64,000 nucleotides of DNA, from assembly GCA_031963005.1 (NCBI GenBank), contig JASSUL010000006.1, forward strand, positions 95,779 through 159,778, read 5' to 3'. The first letter of the stretch is position 1. Each line of letters starts with the position of its first letter. Below are positions 18,355 through 27,380 of the stretch, piece by piece. A program made the position numbers and the translations under genes. Origin of the DNA: JASSUD01 sp031963005 (GTDB lineage Bacteria > Pseudomonadota > Gammaproteobacteria > Burkholderiales > Burkholderiaceae). A model generated the notes under the pieces. It had not been told where the DNA came from. It was given only the letters and a program-made list of their open reading frames with translations, and ran no database searches.

Positions 18355-20456
18355 GACAACGCTCCTGCTGCTGAAGTCTTATAAGAGGGGGGATGTAAGA
18401 AGGCCGTTTTGGCTGGATTCACGCAACTCCTAGGTCCACTACCCTTTTGGGTGCTGGAAGTACCTGATGGAGGACATATATCAAACGGTTTTTGCGGGGC
18501 GATATTACGTACTCGTAAAGTATTACTCAGGATTTCTGCCGAAACGGGACCTGCGACTTGACCGCCAAAATGCTTGCCTGCACTGGGGCGGTCAATAGAA
18601 ACGGCTACAATAAAACGGGGATCTGGAAAAGGGCCCATTTCAACAATAGAGGCCCGATATTTTTTCCGGTCATATCCATGTTTAGTGTGTTCATAAACCG
18701 TGCTGGTTTTGCCTCCGACTCGATAACCAGGAACCTGCGCATTCGGGGCCGTACCGCCTGGTGCGACGACGCTTTCTAGCATCGCACTGACCGCTTTTGC
18801 GGTTTGCGAAGAGAATACTTGTGTTCCTGTAAGACTATCTTCTTGATGTTTAAGCAGGGTCAAAGGCAGCAACTGACCACCATGGGCAAACACGGTATAA
18901 GCATGCGCCATTTGAAAAAGCGAAGCGGAAATGCCATATCCGTAGGACATCGTTGCTTGTTCAATGCGGCGCCAGCTTTTCCAAGGCCTGAGACGGCCAG
19001 CAACCGTACCGGGAAAACCCACCTTCGGGGCTTGGCCCAATCCCACACTGGTAAACATATTCCACATTTCTTCAGGCTTCAATTGCAAAGCGATCTTGCT
19101 GATTCCCACATTACTGGATTTTTTAATCACGCCTGCTACAGTCAAAGTACCATGATTGCTGACATCACTAATTTTCGCGCCATCGATCATGTAATACCCT
19201 GGAGCCGTGTATACCGTGCTCGATGGCGCGACACGATGTAGGTCTAGTGCCAATGCAACCGTAAAAGGTTTCATGATGGAACCAGGTTCAAACATGTCCG
19301 TTAATATCCGATTGCGCAGCTGCTCGCCGGTTAAATGGGCGCGGTTATTCGGGTTGTATGTTGGGTAGTTGACGAGTGCTAAAACCTCACCCGTTCGCGC
19401 ATCGACCACGATAGCAGCGCCTGAACGAGCTTGATTTTGCAAAATGGCTTTTTTCAAGGCGGTGTAGGTGATGTATTGAATCTTGCTATCGACCGAGAGC
19501 GTTATATCATGGCCGTCACGTGGCTCGACCAGCTCATCGACATCTTCTACGATGCGTCCCATACGATCTTTAATCACGCGTCGACTACCTGGTACACCAG
19601 CAAGTTGAGATTGAAACCCCAACTCAACGCCCTCTTGGCCTTTATCTTCAATACTCGTAAAACCGATCAGATGCGCGGTAATTTCGCCTTCCGGATAAAA
19701 CCGTTTGTATTCTTTGCGCTGGTAAATTCCAGGAATATCTAATGCCGCAATTTGCGCAGCACGCTCTAAAGAAACCTGGCGTTTCAAATAGACAAAAGAG
19801 CGATCTGACGCAAGTTTCGTTTGTAATTCCTGTACGCTCATCTCTAAGAGTTGGCTGAGCGCAAAAAGTTTGTCAGGAGAACGCGCTGCTGTCGCAATTT
19901 TGGGGTCGACCAATCCTGTCGTCGCGGTTGTCGCGCTGCGAGCGGCCATAGTCGATGGCGTTTGAGTTTGTACGCGCTGAGAAGTTTGCGCGCATACGGA
20001 CGACCATGCGGGGTTGGCCTCATTGCTCGCCATTGCCGGGTCGGATTTTGCCGGATCTCCTCCTGTAGAGGCCTGGCATGCTACAAATGTTTTGGAAGAA
20101 GCTAAAAAAATATCCGGTACATCTTCTGGAATAGCCCAAATTGCTCGAGCTGGAAGGCTGGTCGCAAGCACCACGCCATTGCGGTCAAAAATTTTGCCGC
20201 GCGTAGCGCTTAATTCTAATGTACGTTGGTAACGGCTCTCGCCTTGTTTTTGATAAAACGCATTTCCAGGTCCTTGAATCCAAAAGGCGCGCGCCAGCAT
20301 GACCGCGAAAGCGATAAATAAAAAGAAGACCAGTAATTTAGAGCGCCACATCGGCAGATGTAGCGTACTGCTAGGGTATCCCGTAGTAGAGATCTGTATG
20401 GCAGGTGGGCGATGAGGCGCGCCTGTTTGCGCAGTAGATCGGTTTTTTAATATCAC
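18351..20456 (-). CDS. ftsI: Peptidoglycan D,D-transpeptidase FtsI (PBP3)
   Basis: FtsI is the septal class B penicillin-binding protein, partner of FtsW. It starts with GTG, overlapping the ftsL stop by 4 nt. One membrane anchor (about 40-58) follows a 35-residue basic tail; then come a dimerisation domain and the transpeptidase. The active-site motifs are SIMK (393-396) and SSN (447-449); the third, normally KTG or KSG, reads KTS at 583-585. The frame has 701 residues; an Ala/Ser/Thr-rich block at about 126-190, with several Asn-Pro and Gln-Thr pairs, is extra compared with the usual about 580-615. Substrate-domain landmarks such as TRGKIFDRNGVVLATS are normal. Confidence 0.95.
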   Translation of the reverse strand: MILKNRSTAQTGAPHRPPAIQISTTGYPSSTLHLPMWRSKLLVFFLFIAFAVMLARAFWIQGPGNAFYQKQGESRYQRTLELSATRGKIFDRNGVVLATSLPARAIWAIPEDVPDIFLASSKTFVACQASTGGDPAKSDPAMASNEANPAWSSVCAQTSQRVQTQTPSTMAARSATTATTGLVDPKIATAARSPDKLFALSQLLEMSVQELQTKLASDRSFVYLKRQVSLERAAQIAALDIPGIYQRKEYKRFYPEGEITAHLIGFTSIEDKGQEGVELGFQSQLAGVPGSRRVIKDRMGRIVEDVDELVEPRDGHDITLSVDSKIQYITYTALKKAILQNQARSGAAIVVDARTGEVLALVNYPTYNPNNRAHLTGEQLRNRILTDMFEPGSIMKPFTVALALDLHRVAPSSTVYTAPGYYMIDGAKISDVSNHGTLTVAGVIKKSSNVGISKIALQLKPEEMWNMFTSVGLGQAPKVGFPGTVAGRLRPWKSWRRIEQATMSYGYGISASLFQMAHAYTVFAHGGQLLPLTLLKHQEDSLTGTQVFSSQTAKAVSAMLESVVAPGGTAPNAQVPGYRVGGKTSTVYEHTKHGYDRKKYRASIVEMGPFPDPRFIVAVSIDRPSAGKHFGGQVAGPVSAEILSNTLRVRNIAPQKPFDICPPSGTSSTQKGSGPRSCVNPAKTAFLHPPSYKTSAAGALS

Positions 20457-20953
20457 GGCGCGCCTCTAGAACGTGCTACAGAGGCTAGCTGCACAGTAGG
20501 CGTGCCAGGTGCGGCCAATGCAGACGGCTTTGCATTGCGCGCATGCTGAAAAGCCGCAGGATAGGTATTTTGCTTGCTTGAAAGCGCCGCATGTTGGGCG
20601 ACAGGTGTGGCAGAGGGGGATGAAACCGCTGGTGGCAATGTGCTGGGTTTCATGCCTGGATGAGACGCAGAAGCCAGCGCAGAGTGCTTCAAGTATTGCG
20701 TTTGCACAGATTGCACAGGTTCCATAGCCAATTGGCGTAGGGCAATATTTTCAATCCGCGAAGTTTTACTCAGTGCGCCCTGTTCATACTGCAATCGTGC
20801 TGCTTCTTGACGTAACTGTTGTGCCTGATTTTGCGCGTGATTTAACGCAATAAAAAGATGGCGTTGCTCATACGTTGCATTGATCACGGAAAGTGCGCAC
20901 GCTAACGCGAGTACAAACAGGACGATATTTAAGCGATGAGTCAGGAAGCGCAT
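20453..20953 (-). CDS. ftsL: Cell division protein FtsL, with a long tail
   Basis: FtsL is a small bitopic protein that forms a complex with FtsQ and FtsB. The frame has a short basic cytoplasmic start, one membrane segment (residues 9-25, IVLFVLALACALSVI), then a heptad-rich coiled coil (YEQRHLFIALNHAQNQAQ and QLRQEAARLQYEQGAL) ending at SRIENIALRQLAM, as in FtsL. The core is about 90 residues, but 75 more Ser/Pro/Ala/Gln-rich residues follow, which is unusual for this family. It overlaps ftsI by 4 nt. Confidence 0.9.
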   Translation of the reverse strand: MRFLTHRLNIVLFVLALACALSVINATYEQRHLFIALNHAQNQAQQLRQEAARLQYEQGALSKTSRIENIALRQLAMEPVQSVQTQYLKHSALASASHPGMKPSTLPPAVSSPSATPVAQHAALSSKQNTYPAAFQHARNAKPSALAAPGTPTVQLASVARSRGAP

Positions 20954-21110
20954 TGTGGGATCTTTCAGAGCGTGGTGGGCGCCCGTTGAAGCTTGCTAAA
21001 AAAGAGAGGCATTTCTATAAAACACATGAGCTATATGAGACAGGCGAAGCCTACCTGAGAATGCAACATTCGACTGCCCGTAAGTGCCGCACACCGTTCT
21101 TCAATAAAGC

Positions 21111-22118
21111 TTAATTTGGGGTGGGGTCGATTCTCTGTGCGACGCGCAAAAGCGCTGAACGCGCTCTAGGATTACCGTGTACCTCCGCCTCGCTTGCCCG
21201 TAATCGAGCCAATATCGCCATTGCAGGAGTCGCTTCTTTTTCCTTCTGAGAGTGAATGGATAACTGACGCAAAAGTGCCAGTTGTTTGTGAGACAGGTGC
21301 TCGTGCCCTGCATCGTCTGATCGATTAGCAAGACCCGCTTGTTTTTGCATAAAGTGCTTCACAATACGATCTTCTAGCGAATGAAAGCTAATGACCGCTA
21401 ATCGTCCGTTATGCTCTAGGATGCGTAGCGCGCATTCGAGTACCGTGCGCAGTTCTTGCAATTCTTGATTGATATGTAAGCGAATCGCTTGAAAGGTGCG
21501 CGTTGCAGGGTGTTGATTGCGCTCTCGCGTTTTCACTGTGCGTGCTACGAGTTCTGCGAGTTCGCGTGTCCGATGCAATGGTCCTAGCGTTTCACACTGC
21601 GCTTGGCGCTCGACAATCGCTTTTGCAATGCGTTTTGCAAAACGCTCTTCCGAATACATTTGAATAACGTATGCAATTTCTTCTTGCGTAGCGTGGGCTA
21701 ACCATTCGGCAGCGCTTTGCCCTCGATCTGGGTCCATGCGCATATCTAATGGCCCATCTTCTTGGAAACTAAAACCCCGACTCGCATTATCTAATTGCGG
21801 AGAAGACACCCCTAGATCTAGAAGAATCCCAGAAATCCGAGATACCCCAGCGATTTCTAGCACTTGCTCTATACCGGTAAAACTGCTGCGCACAATATGA
21901 AAACGCGGGTCCTGCCATGTTTGTGCAACGGCATAGGCTTCAGGGTCTTTATCAAAGGCAATGAGCCGACCTTGCGCGTTGAGCTGTTCCAGAATAGCGC
22001 GACTGTGTCCTCCGCGCCCAAACGTTCCATCCACATACACACCATCTGGACGCCATACCAATGCTTCCACAGACTCACGCAATAAAACCGATTCATGCGT
22101 ATGGGTACAGACAGGCAT
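21111..22118 (-). CDS. rsmH: 16S rRNA (cytosine-1402-N4)-methyltransferase
   Basis: RsmH (MraW) methylates C1402 of 16S rRNA using SAM. The 335 residues begin HESVLLRESVEALVWRPDG and show the SAM site VDGTFGRGGHSRAIL, LIAFDKDPEA, the GILLDLGVSSPQLD motif, RGFSFQEDGPLDMRMD and the C-terminal ISFHSLEDRIVKHF. A mildly enlarged loop (Asp/His/Gln-rich) precedes the final PRARSALLRVAQRI. It lies 29 bp after mraZ; 157 bp separate it from ftsL. Confidence 0.97.
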   Translation of the reverse strand: MPVCTHTHESVLLRESVEALVWRPDGVYVDGTFGRGGHSRAILEQLNAQGRLIAFDKDPEAYAVAQTWQDPRFHIVRSSFTGIEQVLEIAGVSRISGILLDLGVSSPQLDNASRGFSFQEDGPLDMRMDPDRGQSAAEWLAHATQEEIAYVIQMYSEERFAKRIAKAIVERQAQCETLGPLHRTRELAELVARTVKTRERNQHPATRTFQAIRLHINQELQELRTVLECALRILEHNGRLAVISFHSLEDRIVKHFMQKQAGLANRSDDAGHEHLSHKQLALLRQLSIHSQKEKEATPAMAILARLRASEAEVHGNPRARSALLRVAQRIDPTPN

Positions 22119-22147
22119 ATTGATGAATACCCTATTAAAAATAGTAT

Positions 22148-22606
22148 TTAAAAAATGAAGTTTTTCAGCGCATCGGGTAATTCATCCGCCATCGCTATTT
22201 TTTCTCGTGCCGCATAAGTCTGCGCGTTCCACAATTCAAAGTATTCTCCCATCCCCAAGAGCATAATTTCTTTATCGAGTTGCGCAGCAAGCCGAAGTTC
22301 TGGACTAATCAGTAACCGACTCGCGCTGTCTAATTCGATATCTAGTGCATTACCTAGAAAAATACGTCGCCACCAATGAGCATTCATCGGCAACCCAGCA
22401 ATTTTGTCGCGAAAGACGTCCCAAGCATTTTGTGGAAAAAGCAGCAAGCAGCCATCAGGATGCTTGGTGAGTGTCATCCGATGCGCAAGTGGGCTCTGCG
22501 GTAACGCTTCACGATATCGTGACGGAATAGACATCCGTCCCTTCGCATCGAGCGTGAGTGCAGAGGCACCTTGGAATAACTGCTTTTTCGCAGGGGTATT
22601 CGACAT
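22148..22606 (-). CDS. mraZ: Transcriptional regulator MraZ
   Basis: MraZ is the first gene of the dcw cluster; family members bind DNA upstream of their own operon and repress it. The 152 residues carry two AbrB-like SpoVT domains: FQGASALTLDAKGRMSIPSRYRE near the N-terminus and ALDIELDSASRLLISPELR in the second half. No clear set of three spaced MraZ boxes could be picked out upstream (22607-22840), so autoregulation is only inferred from the family. Confidence 0.95.
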   Translation of the reverse strand: MSNTPAKKQLFQGASALTLDAKGRMSIPSRYREALPQSPLAHRMTLTKHPDGCLLLFPQNAWDVFRDKIAGLPMNAHWWRRIFLGNALDIELDSASRLLISPELRLAAQLDKEIMLLGMGEYFELWNAQTYAAREKIAMADELPDALKNFIF

Positions 22607-23246
22607 GCTCTTAACGTATTGGAGCCAGGTTGTAGAAAATCATGACGCTACTTTGAGCAACAGCTAACCTGCTATGAAACGGTGAGTGGTATGCCAAAAA
22701 TCGACTCCACAACAGGAATGCCTACCTTGGATCAGAATTTTCTACGTATTTTCTGTATACGATTTAGAGAATTCTGATGGAATTTTCTTAATAAACTAGC
22801 GTGTAATGTACACAAATTCTCACTTAAAAACACTTTTTCCCACTGTAGAGGAATGCGAATACTTGGTCAAGCGGTCCAAAATCTTTATTTTTAGGGGAAG
22901 TAGACAGAGGAAAGACAAAAAATAGTAAAAATACTTCCCCACTATGAAGTAAGGCAAATGTCTTAATAACTGATGTTACGCAGGTATTGAAAAAGACGGT
23001 GGTCATTATGTTGGGGTGACGAAGGAACCCCAACATAATGACCACCGTCTTTTCATCTTTGCGCTCTACGGATCAATAACTCCCATTTCTACAGCGCAAA
23101 TCCAAGATTTTTACGCCGAGGCTTCATAGAAGCACGGCAGTGAAGCACTTTGATATACGTGTATGCGATGTCTTTGCTATTTCTCCATACATGGAAATGC
23201 GGCACTCCATAATGAGAAGAAGTAGCAGCAGCATATATAAGGTGCT
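22607..23246. other. Intergenic region upstream of mraZ
   Basis: These 640 bases turn AT-rich directly outside the dcw block. They hold the upstream region of mraZ (to about 22840), repeat copy B1 (22962-23092) and about 150 bp with no recognisable gene. A single GTGGG (minus strand, about 22838) resembles one MraZ half-site, but the required tandem copies are not seen. Confidence 0.6.
22962..23092. repeat. Palindromic MITE-like repeat, family B (copy B1)
   Basis: The left end TGATGTTACGCAGGTATTGA leads into a near-perfect inverted pair ACGGTGGTCATTATGTTGGG (22997) and its complement ending at about 23049. The centre carries TTGGGGTGACGAAGGAACCC. The right arm (CATCTTTGCGCTCTACGGAT onwards) matches the reverse complement of the left arm of copy B2 at 30442-30580 but lacks the terminal GTTACGCAGG, so B1 is truncated on the right. 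No coding capacity. Confidence 0.85.
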
Positions 23247-23894
23247 TTATGCTACTTGGAGGGTTTGCATAGGAAGTGCGTTAGAAGCATCTGCGTTTGT
23301 CTGTTCGAGGTCATTAGGCGGCACATCCTCTTGAGGTGTACGCATAACTAAGTCTTCTCTATGTTTAGTAACCGTTAAGTACCCCGTTATCATTGTCAAA
23401 GTCGTAAGCAGTATGGCCGCAATAAGCGGCACTACATTGGAATAATTGCTTTTGCGATTGGCAATAGCAATGCTGGCATAAATCATTGCGCACGATAACG
23501 TACCAAAAATGGCGCAACTGCCTCCAAAAATTTTCGCTAGATCAGCCGCACTGGTTTGCGTGTCAGTAAAAGGGTCGATGAGGTTATCGACGTCATTGGC
23601 GGCATCGCCGAGATCGATGATAGTGGAAGAATCACTTTCTGAGGAGCCTCGATTAGAAGTCTCTTCCGTTGAGGTTTGTATCACTGGAGTCGAAATGCCA
23701 TCTATCAATGCGGCTCTATTTAATATGAATCTTTCAAGGTGTTCAGAAGCCTCTAAGTAGGCTGCTGTATAGTTTGAAGAGGGGCTATTGCTTAACTCCT
23801 GCGCAGAAAATTCAGTAATAAGTGTTGAGGCAGTACTTTCTATAGAAATTCTTCTATCAACTGGTAAATTCACAGTGGTAGGGGATATCGTCAT
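23247..23894 (-). CDS. Hypothetical protein with a C-terminal two-helix membrane hairpin
   Basis: A 215-residue protein that I do not recognise. The first 120 residues are Ser/Thr/Asp-rich and look disordered. Two membrane segments follow at about 123-146 and 153-176, joined by a short polar loop (NRKSNYSN), and the last 40 residues are hydrophilic. There is no N-terminal signal peptide. This layout (disordered tail plus one bilobed hydrophobic hairpin) recurs in five other orphans in the window and resembles Inc-type proteins of intracellular bacteria; the resemblance is architectural only. ATG 23894 is used; an in-frame ATG at 23933 would add 13 residues. Composition is more AT-rich than the dcw genes. 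Confidence 0.65.
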   Translation of the reverse strand: MTISPTTVNLPVDRRISIESTASTLITEFSAQELSNSPSSNYTAAYLEASEHLERFILNRAALIDGISTPVIQTSTEETSNRGSSESDSSTIIDLGDAANDVDNLIDPFTDTQTSAADLAKIFGGSCAIFGTLSCAMIYASIAIANRKSNYSNVVPLIAAILLTTLTMITGYLTVTKHREDLVMRTPQEDVPPNDLEQTNADASNALPMQTLQVA

Positions 23895-24420
23895 TTTTTG
23901 TTCTCGTGTGCTGTATGTCTTATAGACAAACATCTGGTGATTGCCTACATATTCTTCGAAGCACTTTGCCCCATTGGAAAATTGGACCGCATGTTGAGCA
24001 AATTGCGTCTTATATAAAAACGCAGAAAGGTTCTTGGGAAATAGGGGAGGGATCTGTAAAAATCAAAGAATGCTCTGTAAACCCTTTACCGCTTGCTTAC
24101 GTTTTTGTGCGATATTTGCTCTATTGCGGTTACGAATTTAGGGCTTACTCTCAACAAATAAAACCATCTTCAGTAAAGCTATAGAAATTCTTCTAAAAGT
24201 CTGGATTAGGATCCAATTTTTAATGTGCAGTTTAGTGTCTGATTTTCTATCTTAGAAAAAGATAGGTATTATTTCGTTTTATAGTATTTTTTTTCTGATA
24301 TTTTATTATCTCGTTTTTTAAAATCCTGCAATGTGTATCTGGCTATGTAGTTTTCTTTTTTAATGCATAGCTCAGAATTTTAAAAGTAGCACTAGATCTA
24401 TCTATGCGCAGGAGGAGAGA
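23895..24420. other. AT-rich divergent intergenic region
   Basis: This 526-bp stretch separates two divergent orphan genes and should contain both promoters. A small hairpin CTATCTT-AGAAA-AAGATAG lies near 24248-24268. The base composition is strongly AT-rich from 24180 on. I could not place a convincing -35/-10 pair. An open frame at 23906-24184 has no codon pattern or homology that supports it. Confidence 0.5.
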
Positions 24421-24879
24421 ATGGGAAGATTAGAATTGAAAAGTAAATCTCCTATAGATAATTATCATGTAAATATTACAAATATTGAGCCTGCCCATTG
24501 TTCGTTGAGTCCAGTGCATCCGTCGCCAGTATCTCCATTGTCTGGTCATCATGTGTGTAATAAAGGATTAAATTATGCCCACCGTGCTGAGATTTCTACA
24601 CCAAATCTTTATGAACTCGAAAGTCAAACAGGAAATAAAGATAAATATTATGCAGCACATTCTAATTTAAAAACAAAAAATATCAGTGGTAAAATCGGCG
24701 CACTATTTTTGACGTCAGCGGCTGGTATGATAGGGACGGGGTCATATTTATATCTGGATCCCCATAAAAAGAAATATTTGGATCCTAATATAAGTTTAGC
24801 AATAGGTGTAGGAGGATGGGCATTACTGTTAGTTACTAGTGGAGTAATGTATTGTGCTAGTAAACGCCGATCACGATGA
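24421..24879 (+). CDS. Hypothetical small protein with a C-terminal membrane hairpin
   Basis: The 152-residue product is not recognised. An excellent ribosome-binding site (AGGAGGAGAGA) directly precedes the ATG and supports the gene. Residues 1-85 are polar with a Ser/Pro/His patch (SLSPVHPSPVSPLSGHH at 28-44). Two membrane segments (about 92-112 and 124-146) are joined by a charged loop DPHKKKYLDPN, and the protein ends in a basic SKRRSR tail. A strong bidirectional terminator follows. It has the same architecture as the neighbouring orphans at 23247 and 25040, although the sequences are not obviously alike. Confidence 0.75.
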   Translation: MGRLELKSKSPIDNYHVNITNIEPAHCSLSPVHPSPVSPLSGHHVCNKGLNYAHRAEISTPNLYELESQTGNKDKYYAAHSNLKTKNISGKIGALFLTSAAGMIGTGSYLYLDPHKKKYLDPNISLAIGVGGWALLLVTSGVMYCASKRRSR

Positions 24880-24934
24880 AATTCTCGTAAAGCTTCTACA
24901 ATTTTATGTGCCAATATAATGATTATATTGGCTT

Positions 24935-24976
24935 TAATAAAAAAGGCAGATTTCATCATCTGCCTTTTTTATTAAA
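24935..24976. terminator. Bidirectional intrinsic terminator
   Basis: The perfect inverted repeat AATAAAAAAGGCAGAT / ATCTGCCTTTTTTATT with a 6-nt loop (TTCATC) has a T-run on each strand. It ends the plus-strand orphan at 24421-24879 and can end the minus-strand orphan at 25040-25612. A second small hairpin (CCAATATAA/TATATTGG) lies just before it at 24911-24931. Confidence 0.9.
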
Positions 24977-25039
24977 TATCTAAATAGATTTTCTAATTGT
25001 AGTGAAGGAATAAGTATATTTTTCTTTTGTAATGCCTCT

Positions 25040-25612
25040 CTAGTGGCGGACTGTTATAGTATCAAGTGCCATATTATTATTTTGTACTGCTCTATTATTT
25101 TTGCGAGTAGAAGAGGAGAGAGAAAAACTATAGACAGCAGAGGATAGGCCAATGAGCAAAGATATTCCTCCTAATCCATTAACCAAATCATTAGTTTCTT
25201 TTGTATTTCCTGGTACTTTGGTTGCATAAAAACATAAGCCACTCAAGGCCAAAAAAGCAACGCTAGACAATCCTGAAATGATGTGTTTTTCTGATTTGCC
25301 GGGCCATTTTGATCGTGTTCTTTGATTGCTATGCGATGAGATAGCTTGAGTCTCAAACGCACTTCCCCGTGACTCGTATGGAGGAAGAGGAGTTGATGTA
25401 CGAGAGTATGGGGGAGGTGATGGAGTACTGGTTCTGGATGGAGTTGCTTGAGGCAATCCGTGAAGTGAAGCAGATATGAACGATTGTGGTGATAGTTGTT
25501 CTACGGATCGAGATGTTGGAGTTGAATGTAGATGCGCTTCAGCAGGTATTGCAATATGGTTTTCTGCCACTACGGCAGTTCCTCCGGTAGAGTTGAGTGA
25601 TGTTCGAAACAT
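25040..25612 (-). CDS. Hypothetical protein with PPxY/LPxY motifs and a membrane hairpin
   Basis: A 190-residue protein of unknown family with a good Shine-Dalgarno (AGGAG, 8 nt before ATG). The N-terminal 108 residues are Ser/Thr/Pro-rich. Within them a tandem duplication SRTSTP-x-PPY occurs: PPPY at 66-69 and LPPY at 76-79. PPxY and LPxY are the known ligands of WW domains of eukaryotic NEDD4-type ubiquitin ligases. Two membrane segments lie at about 110-130 and 145-166 with the loop KVPGNTKETNDLV, then a polar tail. Membrane anchoring with an exposed PPxY tail would fit a host-membrane effector; that is inference. Confidence 0.72.
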   Translation of the reverse strand: MFRTSLNSTGGTAVVAENHIAIPAEAHLHSTPTSRSVEQLSPQSFISASLHGLPQATPSRTSTPSPPPYSRTSTPLPPYESRGSAFETQAISSHSNQRTRSKWPGKSEKHIISGLSSVAFLALSGLCFYATKVPGNTKETNDLVNGLGGISLLIGLSSAVYSFSLSSSTRKNNRAVQNNNMALDTITVRH

Positions 25613-25810
25613 TTTAATTCTCCTGTGTATTCAGATGTGTGAAGACTCAAGGAATTTCAATTTCATTCTTTTAATCTCTTTAAATTGAGAGAAATATATA
25701 AAATCTAATAATAAAATTTAGAAAAAAATGCAAATATAAAAATATAAATCAGAAAAAAAGTATTGAAAAACGAAGTGATGAAAAAAAGAGTTTTTAAACA
25801 TTTTCTGATT

Positions 25811-25850
25811 TTTTATTGAATATATATTTATTAATATATATTCAATAAAA
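25811..25850. terminator. AT-rich bidirectional hairpin terminator
   Basis: The 40-bp palindrome starting TTTTATTGAATATATAT and mirrored to 25850 has an 18-bp stem and a tiny loop. It begins 10 bp after the stop of the minus-strand gene at 25860-27380 and has T-runs on both strands, so it can terminate that gene. The stem is entirely A/T apart from two pairs. Confidence 0.75.
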
Positions 25851-25859
25851 TTTACAATT

Positions 25860-27380
25860 TTATTTTTTCTTTCTATTTTGTTTTTCTAAATTAATGATTT
25901 TATTAAATAGCCCATGTACATATCTTTCTATAGTTTCCATTTTTTTTATATCATGGTATTTTTTAATTTGATATATTATTTTATCATGTTGCGCATTTTT
26001 GTTTTTTGATTTTATGATTTTTTCAAAATTAATTATTATATTTTTAATATAAATAAAAATTATATTTTTTATTTTTGCATGGCTATTTTTGTCTATTATA
26101 TTTTGTTTGCATGTTTTTTCAATATATTCAAGGCTATTTTTTTCTTTATAATAAGATTCTATTAAATCTTCTTGAATTTTTTTGATTTTATCAGTGTGTT
26201 CGTTATTTGGTTTTTTTATGGGGTACAGATTTTCACTTTCGCCAGTTATTTTCCAATATGTTTTAAAATATTTTTGTTCTTTTAATAGTCTATCAACTCT
26301 ATATACATAATTTGTCAAATTTTCTAATGGAACGGAGCTTTTTTCAAAATAATTTATAAATTCATTCATATATGAATCATGCCAGTTTTTAATAAAAAAC
26401 CATATTATATTTGATGCTACTTCAAAGAAAATTCCATAATTTGAAGAGTATATTTCGTTTTTATCATTGAAATGATTCTCTAGGTATGTTTTTAATTCAA
26501 GAATATCTTTTTTTATTATTTTTTCTGAATCTTTTGTTGCCAAATTATTTGTATAAATTTCAATTATTGAATTTTGAATTATTTTTATTTTTTCCATTTC
26601 TTGGGTTTTATTCTCTGTATTTTTTAAATATGCATTGCTATCAGTATCGAGAAGAGATGGGGTTTTTTGTATGGATTTGAAGTAAGGCAGTGTTGCAGTT
26701 AGAGAATTATTATAATATTCAGATTGTTTATTGCAAGTAATAGAAGGTACTAAACTAAGGTTAGATGGATGCGCAATATGATGAATAGGAGCAGAATTGC
26801 TTATAGGTGTTTGGTGTGTTGTGGGTATATCGAACCTAGGTTCATTATTTGTATATAGATTAAATTGTGTTGTATGAGAATTTTGATTTATTGAATCAAA
26901 AAAAATATTTTCATCTTGTTGGTCATTAAATAAGAAATCAACTAACCATAGATATTCGTTATCTTGGCTTTGGAGTGCTGTATCTATATTAAATGGGATG
27001 CTGTTTTTTGGATTAGAATATACTGGTAAGGTATTAGAGGATATCTTTGTAAATGAGTTGATATTAATTTTTGAATATTCTGGTGATGGATTAATTAATT
27101 GTTCATTGTAATTATTTTGAATAGGTAGTGCATTATAGTTAGTTATAGGGTTTAAATAATGTGAACCTATATCAGATTGATAATTTTTTATCGGATGTGG
27201 AATTTGTTGTTGGGATGCAAAATACGCTAATGTTGAGGATTTTGATGAATTATCTATTTTAGGCGTTGTATCTTGCTTAGCTTGGATAGGACGATAGGCT
27301 GCTTTTATTGATTTTTGTGGATGGAAATAGGGTTTTATAGCTATTTTTGGTAGCCCACCATGAATTGTTTCGTTTCCCAT
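25860..27380 (-). CDS. Hypothetical Asn/Ile/Lys-rich protein with a duplicated helical module
   Basis: A 506-residue soluble protein, very AT-rich, not recognised. The ATG follows AAGGAG at a normal distance. Residues 1-250 are Asn/Ser/Gln/Pro-rich and probably disordered. The C-terminal half is helical and charged. It holds two similar segments: 264-290 (KIKIIQNSIIEIYTNNL) and 398-424 (KIKKIQEDLIESYYKEK), each followed about 10 residues later by I-x-K. The same IQ-x-x-LI-x-x-Y pattern appears in the orphans at 33847 and 35631. No membrane segment or signal peptide is visible. A host-directed role is possible but unsupported. Confidence 0.7.
   Translation of the reverse strand: MGNETIHGGLPKIAIKPYFHPQKSIKAAYRPIQAKQDTTPKIDNSSKSSTLAYFASQQQIPHPIKNYQSDIGSHYLNPITNYNALPIQNNYNEQLINPSPEYSKININSFTKISSNTLPVYSNPKNSIPFNIDTALQSQDNEYLWLVDFLFNDQQDENIFFDSINQNSHTTQFNLYTNNEPRFDIPTTHQTPISNSAPIHHIAHPSNLSLVPSITCNKQSEYYNNSLTATLPYFKSIQKTPSLLDTDSNAYLKNTENKTQEMEKIKIIQNSIIEIYTNNLATKDSEKIIKKDILELKTYLENHFNDKNEIYSSNYGIFFEVASNIIWFFIKNWHDSYMNEFINYFEKSSVPLENLTNYVYRVDRLLKEQKYFKTYWKITGESENLYPIKKPNNEHTDKIKKIQEDLIESYYKEKNSLEYIEKTCKQNIIDKNSHAKIKNIIFIYIKNIIINFEKIIKSKNKNAQHDKIIYQIKKYHDIKKMETIERYVHGLFNKIINLEKQNRKKK

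Noticed and set aside
22607..22840. MraZ operator upstream of mraZ
   Set aside because: Only one GTGGG half-site is seen; the tandem spaced copies needed for a call are absent.
23906..24184. Plus-strand frame of 92 codons opposite the 5' end of an orphan
   Set aside because: No ribosome site, no recognisable domain, and it overlaps the start region of a better gene.
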